A stretch of DNA of 64,000 nucleotides, from positions 372,001 through 436,000 of the forward strand of contig NZ_CP029194.1 in assembly GCF_008642375.1 (NCBI RefSeq), written 5' to 3'. Positions 1-8,186 of the stretch are shown here, piece after piece. How positions within the stretch are numbered: the stretch's first letter is position 1; every line of letters starts with the position of its first letter. The translations under genes and the position numbers were made by a program. The notes under the pieces were generated by a model that saw nothing but the letters and a program-made list of their open reading frames with translations, was not told the DNA's origin and searched no databases. Source of the stretch: Streptomyces venezuelae. Lineage in GTDB: Bacteria; Actinomycetota; Actinomycetes; Streptomycetales; Streptomycetaceae.

Positions 1-72
1 CCCCGCACCGACCACTCCGTCTGGCAGCAGGTCTTCGGCGGGGGCGCCGGAAGCGTCACGGACGCGCGGTGA
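1..72 (+). CDS. C-terminal end of a rightward gene (partial)
   Basis: Frame 1 is open from the window edge to a TGA at 70-72, giving 23 residues ending GSVTDAR. The gene would be convergent with the thiolase gene on the other strand. Its last codons merge into a 20-bp tandem repeat. Too little is visible to name a product, and an open frame of this length in such GC-rich DNA could be chance. Confidence 0.35.
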   Translation, partial: PRTDHSVWQQVFGGGAGSVTDAR

Positions 73-146
73 GCGTCACGACCGTTCGGTGAACGTCACA
101 GGCGTCCGGTGAGCGTCACAGGCGTTCGATGATCGTCACGTTCGCC
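67..146. repeat. Four 20-bp tandem repeats across the fadA6 stop codon
   Basis: Four head-to-tail 20-bp units start at 67, 87, 107 and 127. They share the pattern CGGTGAnCGTCAC followed by a variable 7-mer; a fifth, degenerate copy may occupy 47-66. The rightmost unit is the coding end of the thiolase gene and the third carries its TGA stop (116-118, minus strand). The array fills the space between two convergent genes. It looks like serial duplication of the gene end rather than a CRISPR, because there are no spacers. Confidence 0.75.
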
Positions 147-1273
147 TGCCCGCCGCCCTCGCACATCGTCTGCAGGCCGTAGCGGCCGCCGGTGCGCTCC
201 AGCTCGTGCAGCAGGGTGGTCGTCAGCTTGGTGCCGGTCGCGCCGAGCGGGTGGCCGAGGGCGATGGCCCCGCCGTTGACGTTGACCTTCTCCGGGTCGG
301 CGCCGGTCTCCTTCAGCCAGGCGAGGACGACCGAGGCGAAGGCCTCGTTGATCTCCACGAGGTCGATGTCGTCGAGCGTCATCCCGGCCTTCTTCAGCGC
401 GTACGCCGTCGCCGGGATCGGGGCGGACAGCATGCGGATCGGGTCCTCGCCCCGCACGGACAGGTGGTGGATGCGGGCGCGCGGCGTCAGGCCGTGCTCC
501 CGTACGGCCCGCTCCGATGCGATCAGCATCGCCGAGGCCCCGTCCGAGACCTGCGAGGAGACCGCGGCGGTCAGCCGGCCGCCCTCGACCACCGGGCTGA
601 GGCCGGCCATCTTCTCCAGGGTGGTGTCGCGGCGCGGGCCCTCGTCGGTGCTCACGTCGCCGTAGGCGACGATCTCCCGGTCGAAGCGGCCCTCGTCGAT
701 GGCGCGGGCCGCCCGCTGGTGCGAGCGCAGGGCGAACTCCTCCATGTCCCGGCGGGAGATGCCCCACTTCGTGGCGATGAGCTCGGCGCCGTGGAACTGG
801 TTGACGGGCTGGTCGCCGTAGCGGGCGCGCCAGCCCTCGGAACCGATGTACGGGCCGTCGGTGAGTCCGAGCGGCGCGGCGGCCTGACGGCTGGCGAAGG
901 CTATGGGGACCAGGGACATGTTCTGCACGCCGCCCGCGACGACCAGGTCCTGGGTGCCGGACAGGACGCCCTGCGCGGCGAAGTGCAGAGCCTGTTGGGA
1001 GGATCCGCACTGCCGGTCCACGGTCACGCCGGGGACCTCCTCGGGCAGGCCGGCGGCCAGCCAGGCGGTGCGCGCGATGTCGCCGGCTTGCGGGCCGACG
1101 GTGTCGAGGCAGCCGAAGACGACGTCCTCGACGGCGGCGGGATCGGTGCCCGCGCGCTCCATGAGCGCCTTGAGCACATGCGCGCCGAGGTCGGCGGGGT
1201 GGACGGCGGCGAGCCCGCCGTTGCGCCTGCCGACCGGGGTGCGGACCGCTTCGATGATGTATGCCTCGGCCAT
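116..1273 (-). CDS. fadA6: FadA6-type acetyl-CoA acetyltransferase (thiolase) of the HIP pathway
   Basis: A 385-aa thiolase. The nucleophilic Cys89 lies in DRQCGSSQQ, the histidine loop reads NGGAIALGHPLG, and the second catalytic Cys lies in MCEGGG near the C terminus. Length and sequence closely resemble M. tuberculosis FadA6 (Rv3556c), which carries out the late thiolytic cleavages of steroid C/D-ring intermediates. It is the last gene of the leftward operon fadE30-ipdF-kstR2-fadA6, 35 bp after kstR2. The ATG start is preceded by a GGAAAGAGGAG-like ribosome-binding site. A generic acetyl-CoA acetyltransferase is the alternative, but the neighbours argue for the steroid role. Assignment is by recalled similarity and synteny. 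Confidence 0.88.
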   Translation of the reverse strand: MAEAYIIEAVRTPVGRRNGGLAAVHPADLGAHVLKALMERAGTDPAAVEDVVFGCLDTVGPQAGDIARTAWLAAGLPEEVPGVTVDRQCGSSQQALHFAAQGVLSGTQDLVVAGGVQNMSLVPIAFASRQAAAPLGLTDGPYIGSEGWRARYGDQPVNQFHGAELIATKWGISRRDMEEFALRSHQRAARAIDEGRFDREIVAYGDVSTDEGPRRDTTLEKMAGLSPVVEGGRLTAAVSSQVSDGASAMLIASERAVREHGLTPRARIHHLSVRGEDPIRMLSAPIPATAYALKKAGMTLDDIDLVEINEAFASVVLAWLKETGADPEKVNVNGGAIALGHPLGATGTKLTTTLLHELERTGGRYGLQTMCEGGGQANVTIIERL

Positions 1274-1308
1274 GGCCGCTCCTCTTTCCTTGTCTCACGG
1301 GATTGATG

Positions 1309-1899
1309 TCAGGTACGGAGGGCGACGCCCTCCAGCACCATGGACAGGTACTGGCGGGCGATCTCCTCGGGGCTGTGCTGTCCGCCGGGCCGGTACCAGG
1401 ACGCCGCGACCCAGACGGTGTCGCGCACGAAGCGGTACGTCAGCCGGACGTCGAGGTCGGCGCGGAACACCCCGGCGGCCACTCCCCGTTCCAGGGTGCG
1501 GAGCCAGGCTCGTTCGAACCTCTGCTGCGAGTCGTCGAGATAGCCGAAGCGCGGCTGCTCCCGTAACTGCCGGGACTCCTTCTGGTAGATGGCGACGGCG
1601 GCGCGGTGCCGGTCGATCTCCCGGAAGGACTCGGTGACGAGGGCCTCGATGGTCTCCCTGGGGCCGTGTCCGGCGGCGAGCACCGCGTCGTACCTGCCCC
1701 ACAGCTCGTTCAGGAAGCCGGAGAGAATCTCGTCGAGCATCGACTCCTTGGAGTCGAAGTGGTAATAGAGGCTGCCGGCGAGGATGCCCGCCGCGTCGGC
1801 GATCTTGCGGACGGTGGTGGCGTTGTACCCCTGGGCGGCGAACACCTCGGCGGCGGTGGCGAGGAGTTCGTGGCGCCGCTCGGGCGCCGCGCTCACCAC
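1309..1899 (-). CDS. kstR2: KstR2-type TetR-family repressor
   Basis: A 196-aa TetR-family protein. The N-terminal helix-turn-helix (about residues 8-54) includes TTVRKIADAAG and GSLYYHFDSKESM. The C-terminal ligand domain carries VYRF-like YRFVRDTVWVAASWYRPGG, the segment that in mycobacterial KstR2 (Rv3557c) follows LDVDLVYRFIRDT. KstR2 represses C/D-ring catabolism and is released by HIP-CoA. It starts at GTG (1899), tandem GTG codons being present. It lies between ipdF (39-bp gap) and fadA6, the same relative order as in M. tuberculosis apart from an interposed PPE gene there. The likely operator is at 3934-3947, so the repressor would autoregulate its operon. Confidence 0.87.
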   Translation of the reverse strand: MVSAAPERRHELLATAAEVFAAQGYNATTVRKIADAAGILAGSLYYHFDSKESMLDEILSGFLNELWGRYDAVLAAGHGPRETIEALVTESFREIDRHRAAVAIYQKESRQLREQPRFGYLDDSQQRFERAWLRTLERGVAAGVFRADLDVRLTYRFVRDTVWVAASWYRPGGQHSPEEIARQYLSMVLEGVALRT

Positions 1900-1938
1900 G
1901 GCCCTCGCTCCGCTCTCCGGCGGCCGGTCATCCTCGGC

Positions 1939-2727
1939 TCACGGATGCTGGCTGCTGACCGAGACGACCTCGCCGGTCAGGTACGAGGAGTAGCCGCTGG
2001 CGAGGAACACGATCACGTTGGCGACCTCCCACGGCTCGGCGTACCGTCCGAAGGCCTCGCGGGCGGTCAGCTCCTCCAGGAGCTCGGGCGTGGTGACCTT
2101 GGCCAGGTGCGGGTGCATGGCCAGGCTCGGGGAGACGGCGTTGACCCGCACCCCGTACTCGGCGGCCTCCAGGGCGGCGCAGCGGGTGAGCGCCATGACG
2201 CCGGCCTTGGCGGCGGCGTAGTGGGCCTGGCCCTTCTGGGCGCGCCAGCCGACCACGGAGGCGTTGTTGACGACGACGCCGCCGCTGCCCGCGGCCTTGA
2301 GGCGGCGGAGTGCGGCGCGGGTGCAGCGGAAGGTGCCGTTGAGGGTGACGTCGAGGACCTTGTCCCACTGTTCGTCGGTCATGTCGACGAGGTCGGCGGT
2401 GCCGCCGAGGCCGGCGTTGTTGACCAGGATGTCGAGGCGTCCGTGGCGCTCCTCGGCGAGGTCGAGGAGGGCGGCGACCTGGGCCTCGTCGGTGACGTCG
2501 CAGGGCAGTGCGGCGACCCGGTCGGCGCCGAACTCCGCGGTCAGTTCGGCCTCGGACTCCTTCAGCCTGCGGGCGTGGGCGTCGGAGAGGACTACGCGCG
2601 CGCCTTCCTCCAGGAGCCGTCGGGCGGTGGCGCCGCCGATCCCGGCGCCGGCCGCGGCGGTGACGACGGCGCTCCGGTCGGCGAGCAGTCCGTGCCCCGG
2701 GACGTAGGGGGGTGGTGTACGGGTCAC
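1939..2727 (-). CDS. ipdF: IpdF-type short-chain dehydrogenase (5-hydroxy-HIP-CoA reductase/dehydrogenase)
   Basis: A 262-aa classical SDR. The cofactor loop TAAAGAGIGGATARR, NNAG, and the YAAAK catalytic Tyr/Lys with upstream Ser (NNASVVGWRAQ) are all present. The ending SSYLTGEVVSVSSQHP matches the recalled C terminus of mycobacterial IpdF (Rv3559c), the enzyme acting on the 5-oxo/5-hydroxy group of HIP-CoA. The GTG start (2727) overlaps the fadE30 stop in a GTGA, so the two are translationally coupled. Other SDRs share the core motifs; the naming rests on the specific tail and the operon. Confidence 0.85.
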   Translation of the reverse strand: MTRTPPPYVPGHGLLADRSAVVTAAAGAGIGGATARRLLEEGARVVLSDAHARRLKESEAELTAEFGADRVAALPCDVTDEAQVAALLDLAEERHGRLDILVNNAGLGGTADLVDMTDEQWDKVLDVTLNGTFRCTRAALRRLKAAGSGGVVVNNASVVGWRAQKGQAHYAAAKAGVMALTRCAALEAAEYGVRVNAVSPSLAMHPHLAKVTTPELLEELTAREAFGRYAEPWEVANVIVFLASGYSSYLTGEVVSVSSQHP

Positions 2728-3917
2728 GGGCGGACCTCCTTGGGCAGGCCGAGGACGAGCTCGGCGATGATGTTCCGCTGGATCTCGTTGGAGCCGGCGT
2801 AGATGGTGTCGGAGCGGGAGAAGAGGTAGAGCCGCTGCCAGTCGGTGAGGTCGTACGGTTCGCCGGCCGCGAGCATGCCGTCGGCTCCGCAGACGTCCAT
2901 GGCGAGTTCGCCCAGCTCGCGGTGCCAGGTGGCCCAGAAGATCTTGCCGATGGAGGCCTCGGGGCCCGGGGCTCCGGCCGCGACGCCGCCGAGCATGCGC
3001 AGGGCGTTGAAGCGGATGGTCTCCAGGCCGATCCAGGCCCGGGCGATCCGGTCGCGGATCAGCGGGTCCGTGGCGGCGCCGTTGCGCCGGGCCAGGGCGA
3101 TGACGGCCTCCAGTTCACGGCGGAAGCCGACCTGCTGGCCGAGGGTCGAGACGCCCCGCTCGAAGCCGAGGGTGGCCATGGCCACCTTCCAGCCCTCGCC
3201 GGGGGCTCCGACGACGTGCGCCGCGTCCGTCCTGGCCCCGTCGAAGAACACCTCGTTGAACTCCGAGGTGCCGGTGAGCTGGACGATCGGCCGGATGTCG
3301 ACGCCGGGCGCGCGCAGCGGGACGAGCAGGTAGGACAGGCCCTGGTGGCGGGTCGATCCTCCCCCTCGCTCGGCTGGGGGGACCCCCGGCTCGGTGCGGG
3401 CGAGGACGAAGCACCAGTCGGACTCGTGCGCCTGTGACGTCCAGATCTTCTGGCCGGTGACCACCCATTCGCCGCCGTCCCGCTCGGCGCGGGTCCGGAC
3501 GTTGGCGAGGTCCGACCCGGCGTCCGGCTCGCTGTAGCCCTGGCACCACAGTTCCTCGACGGCGACGATCGGGGGGAGGAAGCGCTCGCGCTGCTCCGGT
3601 GTGCCGAAGGCGATCAGGGTGGGGCCGAGGAGCTGTTCGCCGATGTGGCCGACGCGGGCGGGGGCGTCGGCGAGGGCGTACTCCTCATGGAAGGCGACCT
3701 GCTGTTCCAGGCTCGCGCCTCGTCCGCCGTACTCCTTCGGCCAGCCGACGCAGGTCCATCCCTCGGCGGCCATGTGCCGTTCCCAGGCGAGGCGTTCGTC
3801 ATGGGCCTCGTGCTCCCGGCCGGGTCCTCCGCGGCCGCGCAGGGCGGCGAACTCGCCGGTGAGATGGGAGCGCAGCCAGCTGCGGAACTCTGCGCGGAAC
3901 TCCTCGACGTTGCTCAT
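2724..3917 (-). CDS. fadE30: FadE30-type acyl-CoA dehydrogenase
   Basis: A 397-aa acyl-CoA dehydrogenase. The start VEEFRAEFRSWL, the GYSEPDAGSDLANV motif, GQKIWTS, GTSEFNEVFF and the C-terminal YAGSNEIQRNIIAE segment line up with M. tuberculosis FadE30 (Rv3560c), which introduces the first double bond into HIP-CoA. It is the first gene of the leftward operon and overlaps ipdF by 4 bp. A TAGGTT -10-like hexamer (3934-3929, minus strand) lies about 11 bp before the ATG, so the transcript could be leaderless or nearly so. The residues around 3340-3400 (ERGGGSTRHQG) form a short insertion relative to the recalled mycobacterial sequence. Confidence 0.88.
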   Translation of the reverse strand: MSNVEEFRAEFRSWLRSHLTGEFAALRGRGGPGREHEAHDERLAWERHMAAEGWTCVGWPKEYGGRGASLEQQVAFHEEYALADAPARVGHIGEQLLGPTLIAFGTPEQRERFLPPIVAVEELWCQGYSEPDAGSDLANVRTRAERDGGEWVVTGQKIWTSQAHESDWCFVLARTEPGVPPAERGGGSTRHQGLSYLLVPLRAPGVDIRPIVQLTGTSEFNEVFFDGARTDAAHVVGAPGEGWKVAMATLGFERGVSTLGQQVGFRRELEAVIALARRNGAATDPLIRDRIARAWIGLETIRFNALRMLGGVAAGAPGPEASIGKIFWATWHRELGELAMDVCGADGMLAAGEPYDLTDWQRLYLFSRSDTIYAGSNEIQRNIIAELVLGLPKEVRP

Positions 3918-3933
3918 GGCCGTACGTTAACCT

Positions 3934-3947
3934 ACCAAACACTTGTT
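3934..3947. promoter_or_regulatory. KstR2 operator candidate between the divergent operons
   Basis: The 14-mer ACCAAACACTTGTT matches the described KstR2 consensus AnCAAGnnCTTGnT at 9 of 10 defined positions; the single mismatch is A for G at the fifth. It sits alone in the 45-bp gap between fadE30 (minus) and the crotonase gene (plus), where a repressor would block both promoters. It overlaps the TAGGTT hexamer proposed for fadE30. I saw no second copy near kstR2, fadA6 or the transporter. Confidence 0.75.
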
Positions 3948-3962
3948 AGGGAAGGAGGGCGG

Positions 3963-4826
3963 ATGTCCGCTGCCCGCACCACATCCATATCCACGGAGCC
4001 CGTCCGGTACGAACGGCTCGGCCCCGTCGCCGTCGTCACGATGGACCGGCCCGATTACCGCAACGCCCAGAACTCCGCGATGACCTACGCCCTGGACCGG
4101 GCCTTCTACCGCGCGGCCGACGACAGCGAGGTCAAGGTCGTCGTGCTCGCCGGGGCGGGGAAGCACTTCTCCGCGGGCCACGACATCGGCACCCCCGAGC
4201 GGGACGCGCACCTGCCGTTCGAGCGCAGGGCCGGGCTCTGGTGGGACCACTCGGACAAGGAGGGCGCGGAGAGCCGCTTCGCCCGGGAGTCCGAGGTCTA
4301 TCTGGGCATGTGCCGGCGCTGGCGCGAACTGCCCAAGCCCATGGTCGCGTCCGTGCAGGGCGCCTGTGTCGCGGGCGGCCTGATGCTGGCCTGGGTGTGC
4401 GACCTGATCGTCGCCTCCGAGGACGCCTTCTTCGCCGACCCGGTCGTCCGCATGGGCATCCCCGGCGTCGAGTACTTCGCCCACCCGTGGGTGATGCCCC
4501 CGCGCATCGCCAAGGAGTTCCTCTACACCGGCGACCGCATGAGCGCCCGCCGCGCCTACGAGGTCGGCATGGTCAACCGCGTGGTCCCGCGCGAGGAACT
4601 GACCGACCGGACCATGGAACTGGCCGCCAGGATCGCCGAGATGCCGCGCATGGGCCTCGCGCTGGCCAAGCGCGCGGTCAACCAGGCCGAGGACCTCCAG
4701 GGCATGCACACCGGCATGGACTCCGTGTTCGGGCTGCACCACCTCGCCCACGCGCACAACGCCGAGACCGCCCCCGACGCCCTGGGCGGCATGGACATCC
4801 GGGCCATGAAGGAGGCCGGAGCCTGA
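3963..4826 (+). CDS. Crotonase/enoyl-CoA hydratase-family protein without the canonical Glu pair
   Basis: A 287-aa crotonase-fold protein. The oxyanion-hole segments AGKHFSAGHDIG and GACVAGGLMLAWVCD are present. At the two positions where classical hydratases carry catalytic glutamates it has hydrophobic residues (GGLML and FADPVV), so it may be an isomerase or hydrolase, or act on an unusual steroid-derived acyl-CoA. It has a GAAGGAGG ribosome-binding site at 3951-3958 and opens the rightward KstR2-controlled operon, with TGATG coupling to fadE31. It resembles the EchA13-like branch of mycobacteria more than the ring-opening EchA20, but I cannot settle this by eye. Confidence 0.8.
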   Translation: MSAARTTSISTEPVRYERLGPVAVVTMDRPDYRNAQNSAMTYALDRAFYRAADDSEVKVVVLAGAGKHFSAGHDIGTPERDAHLPFERRAGLWWDHSDKEGAESRFARESEVYLGMCRRWRELPKPMVASVQGACVAGGLMLAWVCDLIVASEDAFFADPVVRMGIPGVEYFAHPWVMPPRIAKEFLYTGDRMSARRAYEVGMVNRVVPREELTDRTMELAARIAEMPRMGLALAKRAVNQAEDLQGMHTGMDSVFGLHHLAHAHNAETAPDALGGMDIRAMKEAGA

Positions 4827-5995
4827 TGGACCTCGACTTCACCGCGGCGGAGGACGCCTTCCGGGCCGAGGCCCGCGCCTGGCTCACCGCCCACGTGCCC
4901 GCCGTCCCGCTGCCCTCCCTGGAGACGGCCGAGGGCTTCGCCGCCCACCGGGAATGGGAGCGGACCCTCTTCGCCGACCGGTGGTCGGTCGTCTCCTGGC
5001 CCGAGGAGTACGGCGGCAGGAGCGCCCCGATCCTCCGATGGCTGATCTTCGAGGAGGAGTACTACGCGGCCGGCGCGCCCGGCCGGGTCAGCCAGAACGG
5101 CATCAACCTCCTCGCCCCCACCCTCTTCGAGCACGGCACCGACGAGCAGCGCGCCCGCGTCCTCCCCTCCATGGCGTCCGGCGAGGTCATCTGGGCCCAG
5201 GCCTGGTCGGAGCCGGAGTCCGGCTCGGACCTCGCGAGCCTGCGCTCGACCGCCGTCCGCACGGACGGCGGCTGGCTCCTGAGCGGCCAGAAGACCTGGT
5301 CGTCACGGGCGGCCTTCGCCGACCGCGCCTTCGGCCTCTTCCGCAGCGACCCGGAGACCGGCCGGCCGCACCAGGGCCTGACGTACCTGATGTTCCCTCT
5401 GGACGCGGCCGGCGTGACCGTACGGCCCATCGGGCGGCTCGACGGCAAGCCCGCCTTCGCCGAGCTCTTCCTCGACGAGGTCTTCGTCCCCGACGAGGAC
5501 GTGATCGGCGCGCCCGGACAGGGCTGGCGGGTCGCCATGAGCACGGCGGGCAACGAGCGCGGGCTCACCCTGCGCAGCCCCGGCCGGTTCACGGCCGCCG
5601 CCGAGCGGCTGACGGGGCTGTGGCGGGACGGCGCCGACCCGTCCGACACCGCCCTGCGCGACCGGGTCGCCGACGCGGTCGTCGCGGCCCGCGCATACCG
5701 GCTCTTCACCTACGCCAACGCCTCGCGCATCGCCGCCGGGGAGTCGATCGGCGCCGAGTCCAGCCTGAACAAGGTCTTCTGGTCGGAGCTCGACATCGCG
5801 CTCCACGAGACCGCGCTCGACGTCCTCGGCCCGTACGGCGAGCTGTCCGACGAGGCCACGGAGGCGCCCGCCCACGGCAGTTGGGCCGAGGGCCACACCT
5901 TCTCCCTGGCCGGTCCGATCTACGCGGGCACCAACGAGATCCAGCGCGACATCATCGCCGAGCGGCTGCTCGGCCTGCCGAAGGGACGCCGGTGA
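4826..5995 (+). CDS. fadE31: FadE31-type acyl-CoA dehydrogenase (large subunit)
   Basis: A 389-aa acyl-CoA dehydrogenase. Segments WAQAWSEPESGSDLASLRST, GQKTWSSRA, FGLFRSDPE and the terminal YAGTNEIQRDIIAERLLGLP closely match recalled mycobacterial FadE31 (Rv3562), which works with FadE32 as a heteromeric flavoenzyme in the KstR2 regulon. The ATG overlaps the upstream stop (TGATG) and its own stop overlaps the fadE32 start in the same way, fitting equimolar subunit synthesis. An alternative is FadE17 of the related echA13-fadE17-fadE18 set; gene order does not exclude it. Confidence 0.8.
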   Translation: MDLDFTAAEDAFRAEARAWLTAHVPAVPLPSLETAEGFAAHREWERTLFADRWSVVSWPEEYGGRSAPILRWLIFEEEYYAAGAPGRVSQNGINLLAPTLFEHGTDEQRARVLPSMASGEVIWAQAWSEPESGSDLASLRSTAVRTDGGWLLSGQKTWSSRAAFADRAFGLFRSDPETGRPHQGLTYLMFPLDAAGVTVRPIGRLDGKPAFAELFLDEVFVPDEDVIGAPGQGWRVAMSTAGNERGLTLRSPGRFTAAAERLTGLWRDGADPSDTALRDRVADAVVAARAYRLFTYANASRIAAGESIGAESSLNKVFWSELDIALHETALDVLGPYGELSDEATEAPAHGSWAEGHTFSLAGPIYAGTNEIQRDIIAERLLGLPKGRR

Positions 5996-6987
5996 TGCGG
6001 TTCCTCCTCGACGACGAGCAGCGGGAGTTCGCCCGCTCGCTGGACGCCATGCTCACGGCGTCCGACACCCCCGGGGCCGTACGGGCCTGGGCCGCCGGCG
6101 ACACCACGCCGGGCCGCGCCCTCTGGTCCCGGCTCGCCGAGGCGGGTGTCTTCGCCCTCGCCGTGCCGGAGCCGTACGACGGTCTGGGCCCCCTGCCGGT
6201 CGAACTGGCCGTGGCCTTCACCGAGCTGGGCCGCCACGCGGTCCCCGGCCCGCTCGTCGAGACGGTCGCCGCCGCCGCGCTGCTCGACCGCCTCGGCGAC
6301 CAGGACGCGGCGGCGGCGTGGCTGCCGCGGATCGCCGCGGGCAAGGCGGTGGTCTCGCTGTGCGTGCCGGCCGTGGGAAGCCCGTACGCCCTGGACCCGG
6401 ACGCGACCGACGCCGTCCTCGTCGTGGCGGGCGACACCCTCCTCCTGACGGAGGAGTCCGGGCCCGTCCAGCCGTCCGCCGACCCCGCGCGCCGGCTGGC
6501 CCGGCCCCTCGGCGGCACGGTCCTGGCGCGGGGACCCGAGGTGGCCGCCGCCGCCGCGCACGCCGCCGACGTGGCGGCCCTGGTCACCGCGGCCCAGGCC
6601 CTGGGCCTCGGCCGTGCGCTGCTCGACCGGACCGTGGCGTACGTCAAGCAGCGCACGCAGTTCGGGGTCGCGATCGGCTCGTTCCAGGCGGTGAAGCACC
6701 GCCTGGCCGACACGCTGATCGCCCTGGAGTTCGCCCAGCCCCTTCTCCACTCGGCCGCGCTGGCCCTGACCGGGCCGGACGGCCCGTCGGCCGGGCGCGA
6801 GATCGCCGCGGCGAAGGTCGCGGCGGGCGACGCCGCCTACGCCGCCGCCCGCGCGGCCCTGCAACTGCACGGCGCCGTCGGCTACACGGACGAGCTGGAC
6901 CTGTCCCTGTGGATCCGCAAGGCCCGTCCCCTGCGCGAGGCCTGGGGCACCCCCGCCGCCTGCCGCGCCCGCGTCCTCACCCCCTGA
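5995..6987 (+). CDS. fadE32: FadE32-type acyl-CoA dehydrogenase (small subunit)
   Basis: A 330-aa acyl-CoA dehydrogenase homologue, short for the family (about 380). It starts MRFLLDDEQREFARSLDAML and contains AWAAGDTTPGRALWSRLA, YVKQRTQFGVAIGSFQAVKH and LQLHGAVGYTDELDL. The short length and the HGAxG segment are typical of the beta-like partner of heteromeric FadE enzymes. It is coupled to fadE31 by TGATG. Start chosen at ATG 5995 because the coupled start gives the expected N terminus. Confidence 0.8.
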   Translation: MRFLLDDEQREFARSLDAMLTASDTPGAVRAWAAGDTTPGRALWSRLAEAGVFALAVPEPYDGLGPLPVELAVAFTELGRHAVPGPLVETVAAAALLDRLGDQDAAAAWLPRIAAGKAVVSLCVPAVGSPYALDPDATDAVLVVAGDTLLLTEESGPVQPSADPARRLARPLGGTVLARGPEVAAAAAHAADVAALVTAAQALGLGRALLDRTVAYVKQRTQFGVAIGSFQAVKHRLADTLIALEFAQPLLHSAALALTGPDGPSAGREIAAAKVAAGDAAYAAARAALQLHGAVGYTDELDLSLWIRKARPLREAWGTPAACRARVLTP

Positions 6988-7133
6988 CGCCACCGGCTCG
7001 CCCGCCCGGGACCCTGCGCCCGTCAGGGCGAGCCGCGCGCCTGACGTCCTGCGTGCCACGTCACCGCGCCACTCGACACGCGCCACCGCTCACCGCTGTC
7101 CGATTCCCCCTCCCCACCGCACCCGGGAGCCTC

Positions 7134-8186
7134 ATGAACTCCGCACCGTCCCCGCACTCCCCCGAGCACTCCCCCGCGAGACCGTCGGACCCCGCGCTCC
7201 TGCGCAGAGTGGCGCTGTCCAGCCTGCTCGGCACCGTCATCGAGTACTACGACTTCCTGCTCTACGGCACGATGGCGGCGCTCGTCTTCGGCCCGCTCTT
7301 CTTCCCCGAGTCCGACCCCGGCGTCGCGACGATCGCCGCCTTCGGGACGCTGGCCGCCGGCTATGTCTCACGGCCGCTCGGCGGCGCCGTCTTCGGGCAG
7401 TTCGGCGACCGGTTCAGCGCCGTGCTCCTCGCCGTCGGGCGGTACGTGCGGGTGAGCATCACGGAGAGCCCGCTCTTCCGGCAGGCGGCGGCACGGACGG
7501 AGGGCGCGGGCAGGGAACTCGGCCTGCCGCAGGCGCAGGTGCTGCGCAGGCCCAGGAACCTCGTCCTCGCCTGTGCCGTGGGCATCGGCCCGTTCGCCCT
7601 GACAGCGCTGATCAGCACGTACATGCTCACCTACGCGACGGCCATCGGGTACGCCACCTCGGAGGTGATGACGGGCCTCGTCCTCACCTCGGTCACGGGC
7701 CCGGTGACGATTCCGCTGTTCTCCGCGCTCTCCGACCGCGTGGGCCGGCGGGCCGTCGTCCTGGGAGGCGCGGCCGGCGTCGTCCTGCTCGCCTTCCCGG
7801 TCTACGCCCTGGTCGACGCCCGGTCCCCCGCCCTGCTCGTGCTCGGCATGGTCCTCGGTCAGGTGGTGCAGTCCGCGATGTACGCGCCCCTGGGCCCGCT
7901 GCTGTCCGAGCTGTTCGGGACCCGTGTCCGCTACACCGGGGCCTCCCTCGGCTATCAGCTGGCCGCGCTGATCGGCGGCGGGTTCACCCCCTTGTTCGCG
8001 AGCAGCCTGCTCTCGGATGGGGCACGGAGCGCGCCCCTCGCGGTGCTGGCGCTCGTCTGCGGTCTCGTGACGGCGCTGGCCGTGTGGCGCACGGCCGAGA
8101 CCCGGGGCCGGGACCTGTCGGAGGAGGACCCGGCGCCGCCGAGCCGTATTCATGTCGAACCAATGGGAAAGGAGCAGAGCGCATGA
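7134..8186 (+). CDS. MHS-family MFS transporter with a large internal in-frame deletion
   Basis: A 350-aa protein of the metabolite:H+ symporter family, which normally runs 420-450 aa. The N terminus is intact (SSLLGTVIEYYDFLLYGTMAAL, YVSRPLGGAVFGQFGDR). After GDRF it jumps to AVGRYVRVSITESPLF, a segment that in intact MHS proteins follows transmembrane helix 6. About 100 residues covering roughly helices 3-6 are missing, with the frame kept. The C-terminal half looks normal (SDRVGRRAVV). It is probably non-functional. Its place in the KstR2 operon suggests it once imported a steroid or steroid breakdown product. The 146 bp before it show no second operator. It overlaps the next gene by 4 bp. 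Confidence 0.8.
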   Translation: MNSAPSPHSPEHSPARPSDPALLRRVALSSLLGTVIEYYDFLLYGTMAALVFGPLFFPESDPGVATIAAFGTLAAGYVSRPLGGAVFGQFGDRFSAVLLAVGRYVRVSITESPLFRQAAARTEGAGRELGLPQAQVLRRPRNLVLACAVGIGPFALTALISTYMLTYATAIGYATSEVMTGLVLTSVTGPVTIPLFSALSDRVGRRAVVLGGAAGVVLLAFPVYALVDARSPALLVLGMVLGQVVQSAMYAPLGPLLSELFGTRVRYTGASLGYQLAALIGGGFTPLFASSLLSDGARSAPLAVLALVCGLVTALAVWRTAETRGRDLSEEDPAPPSRIHVEPMGKEQSA

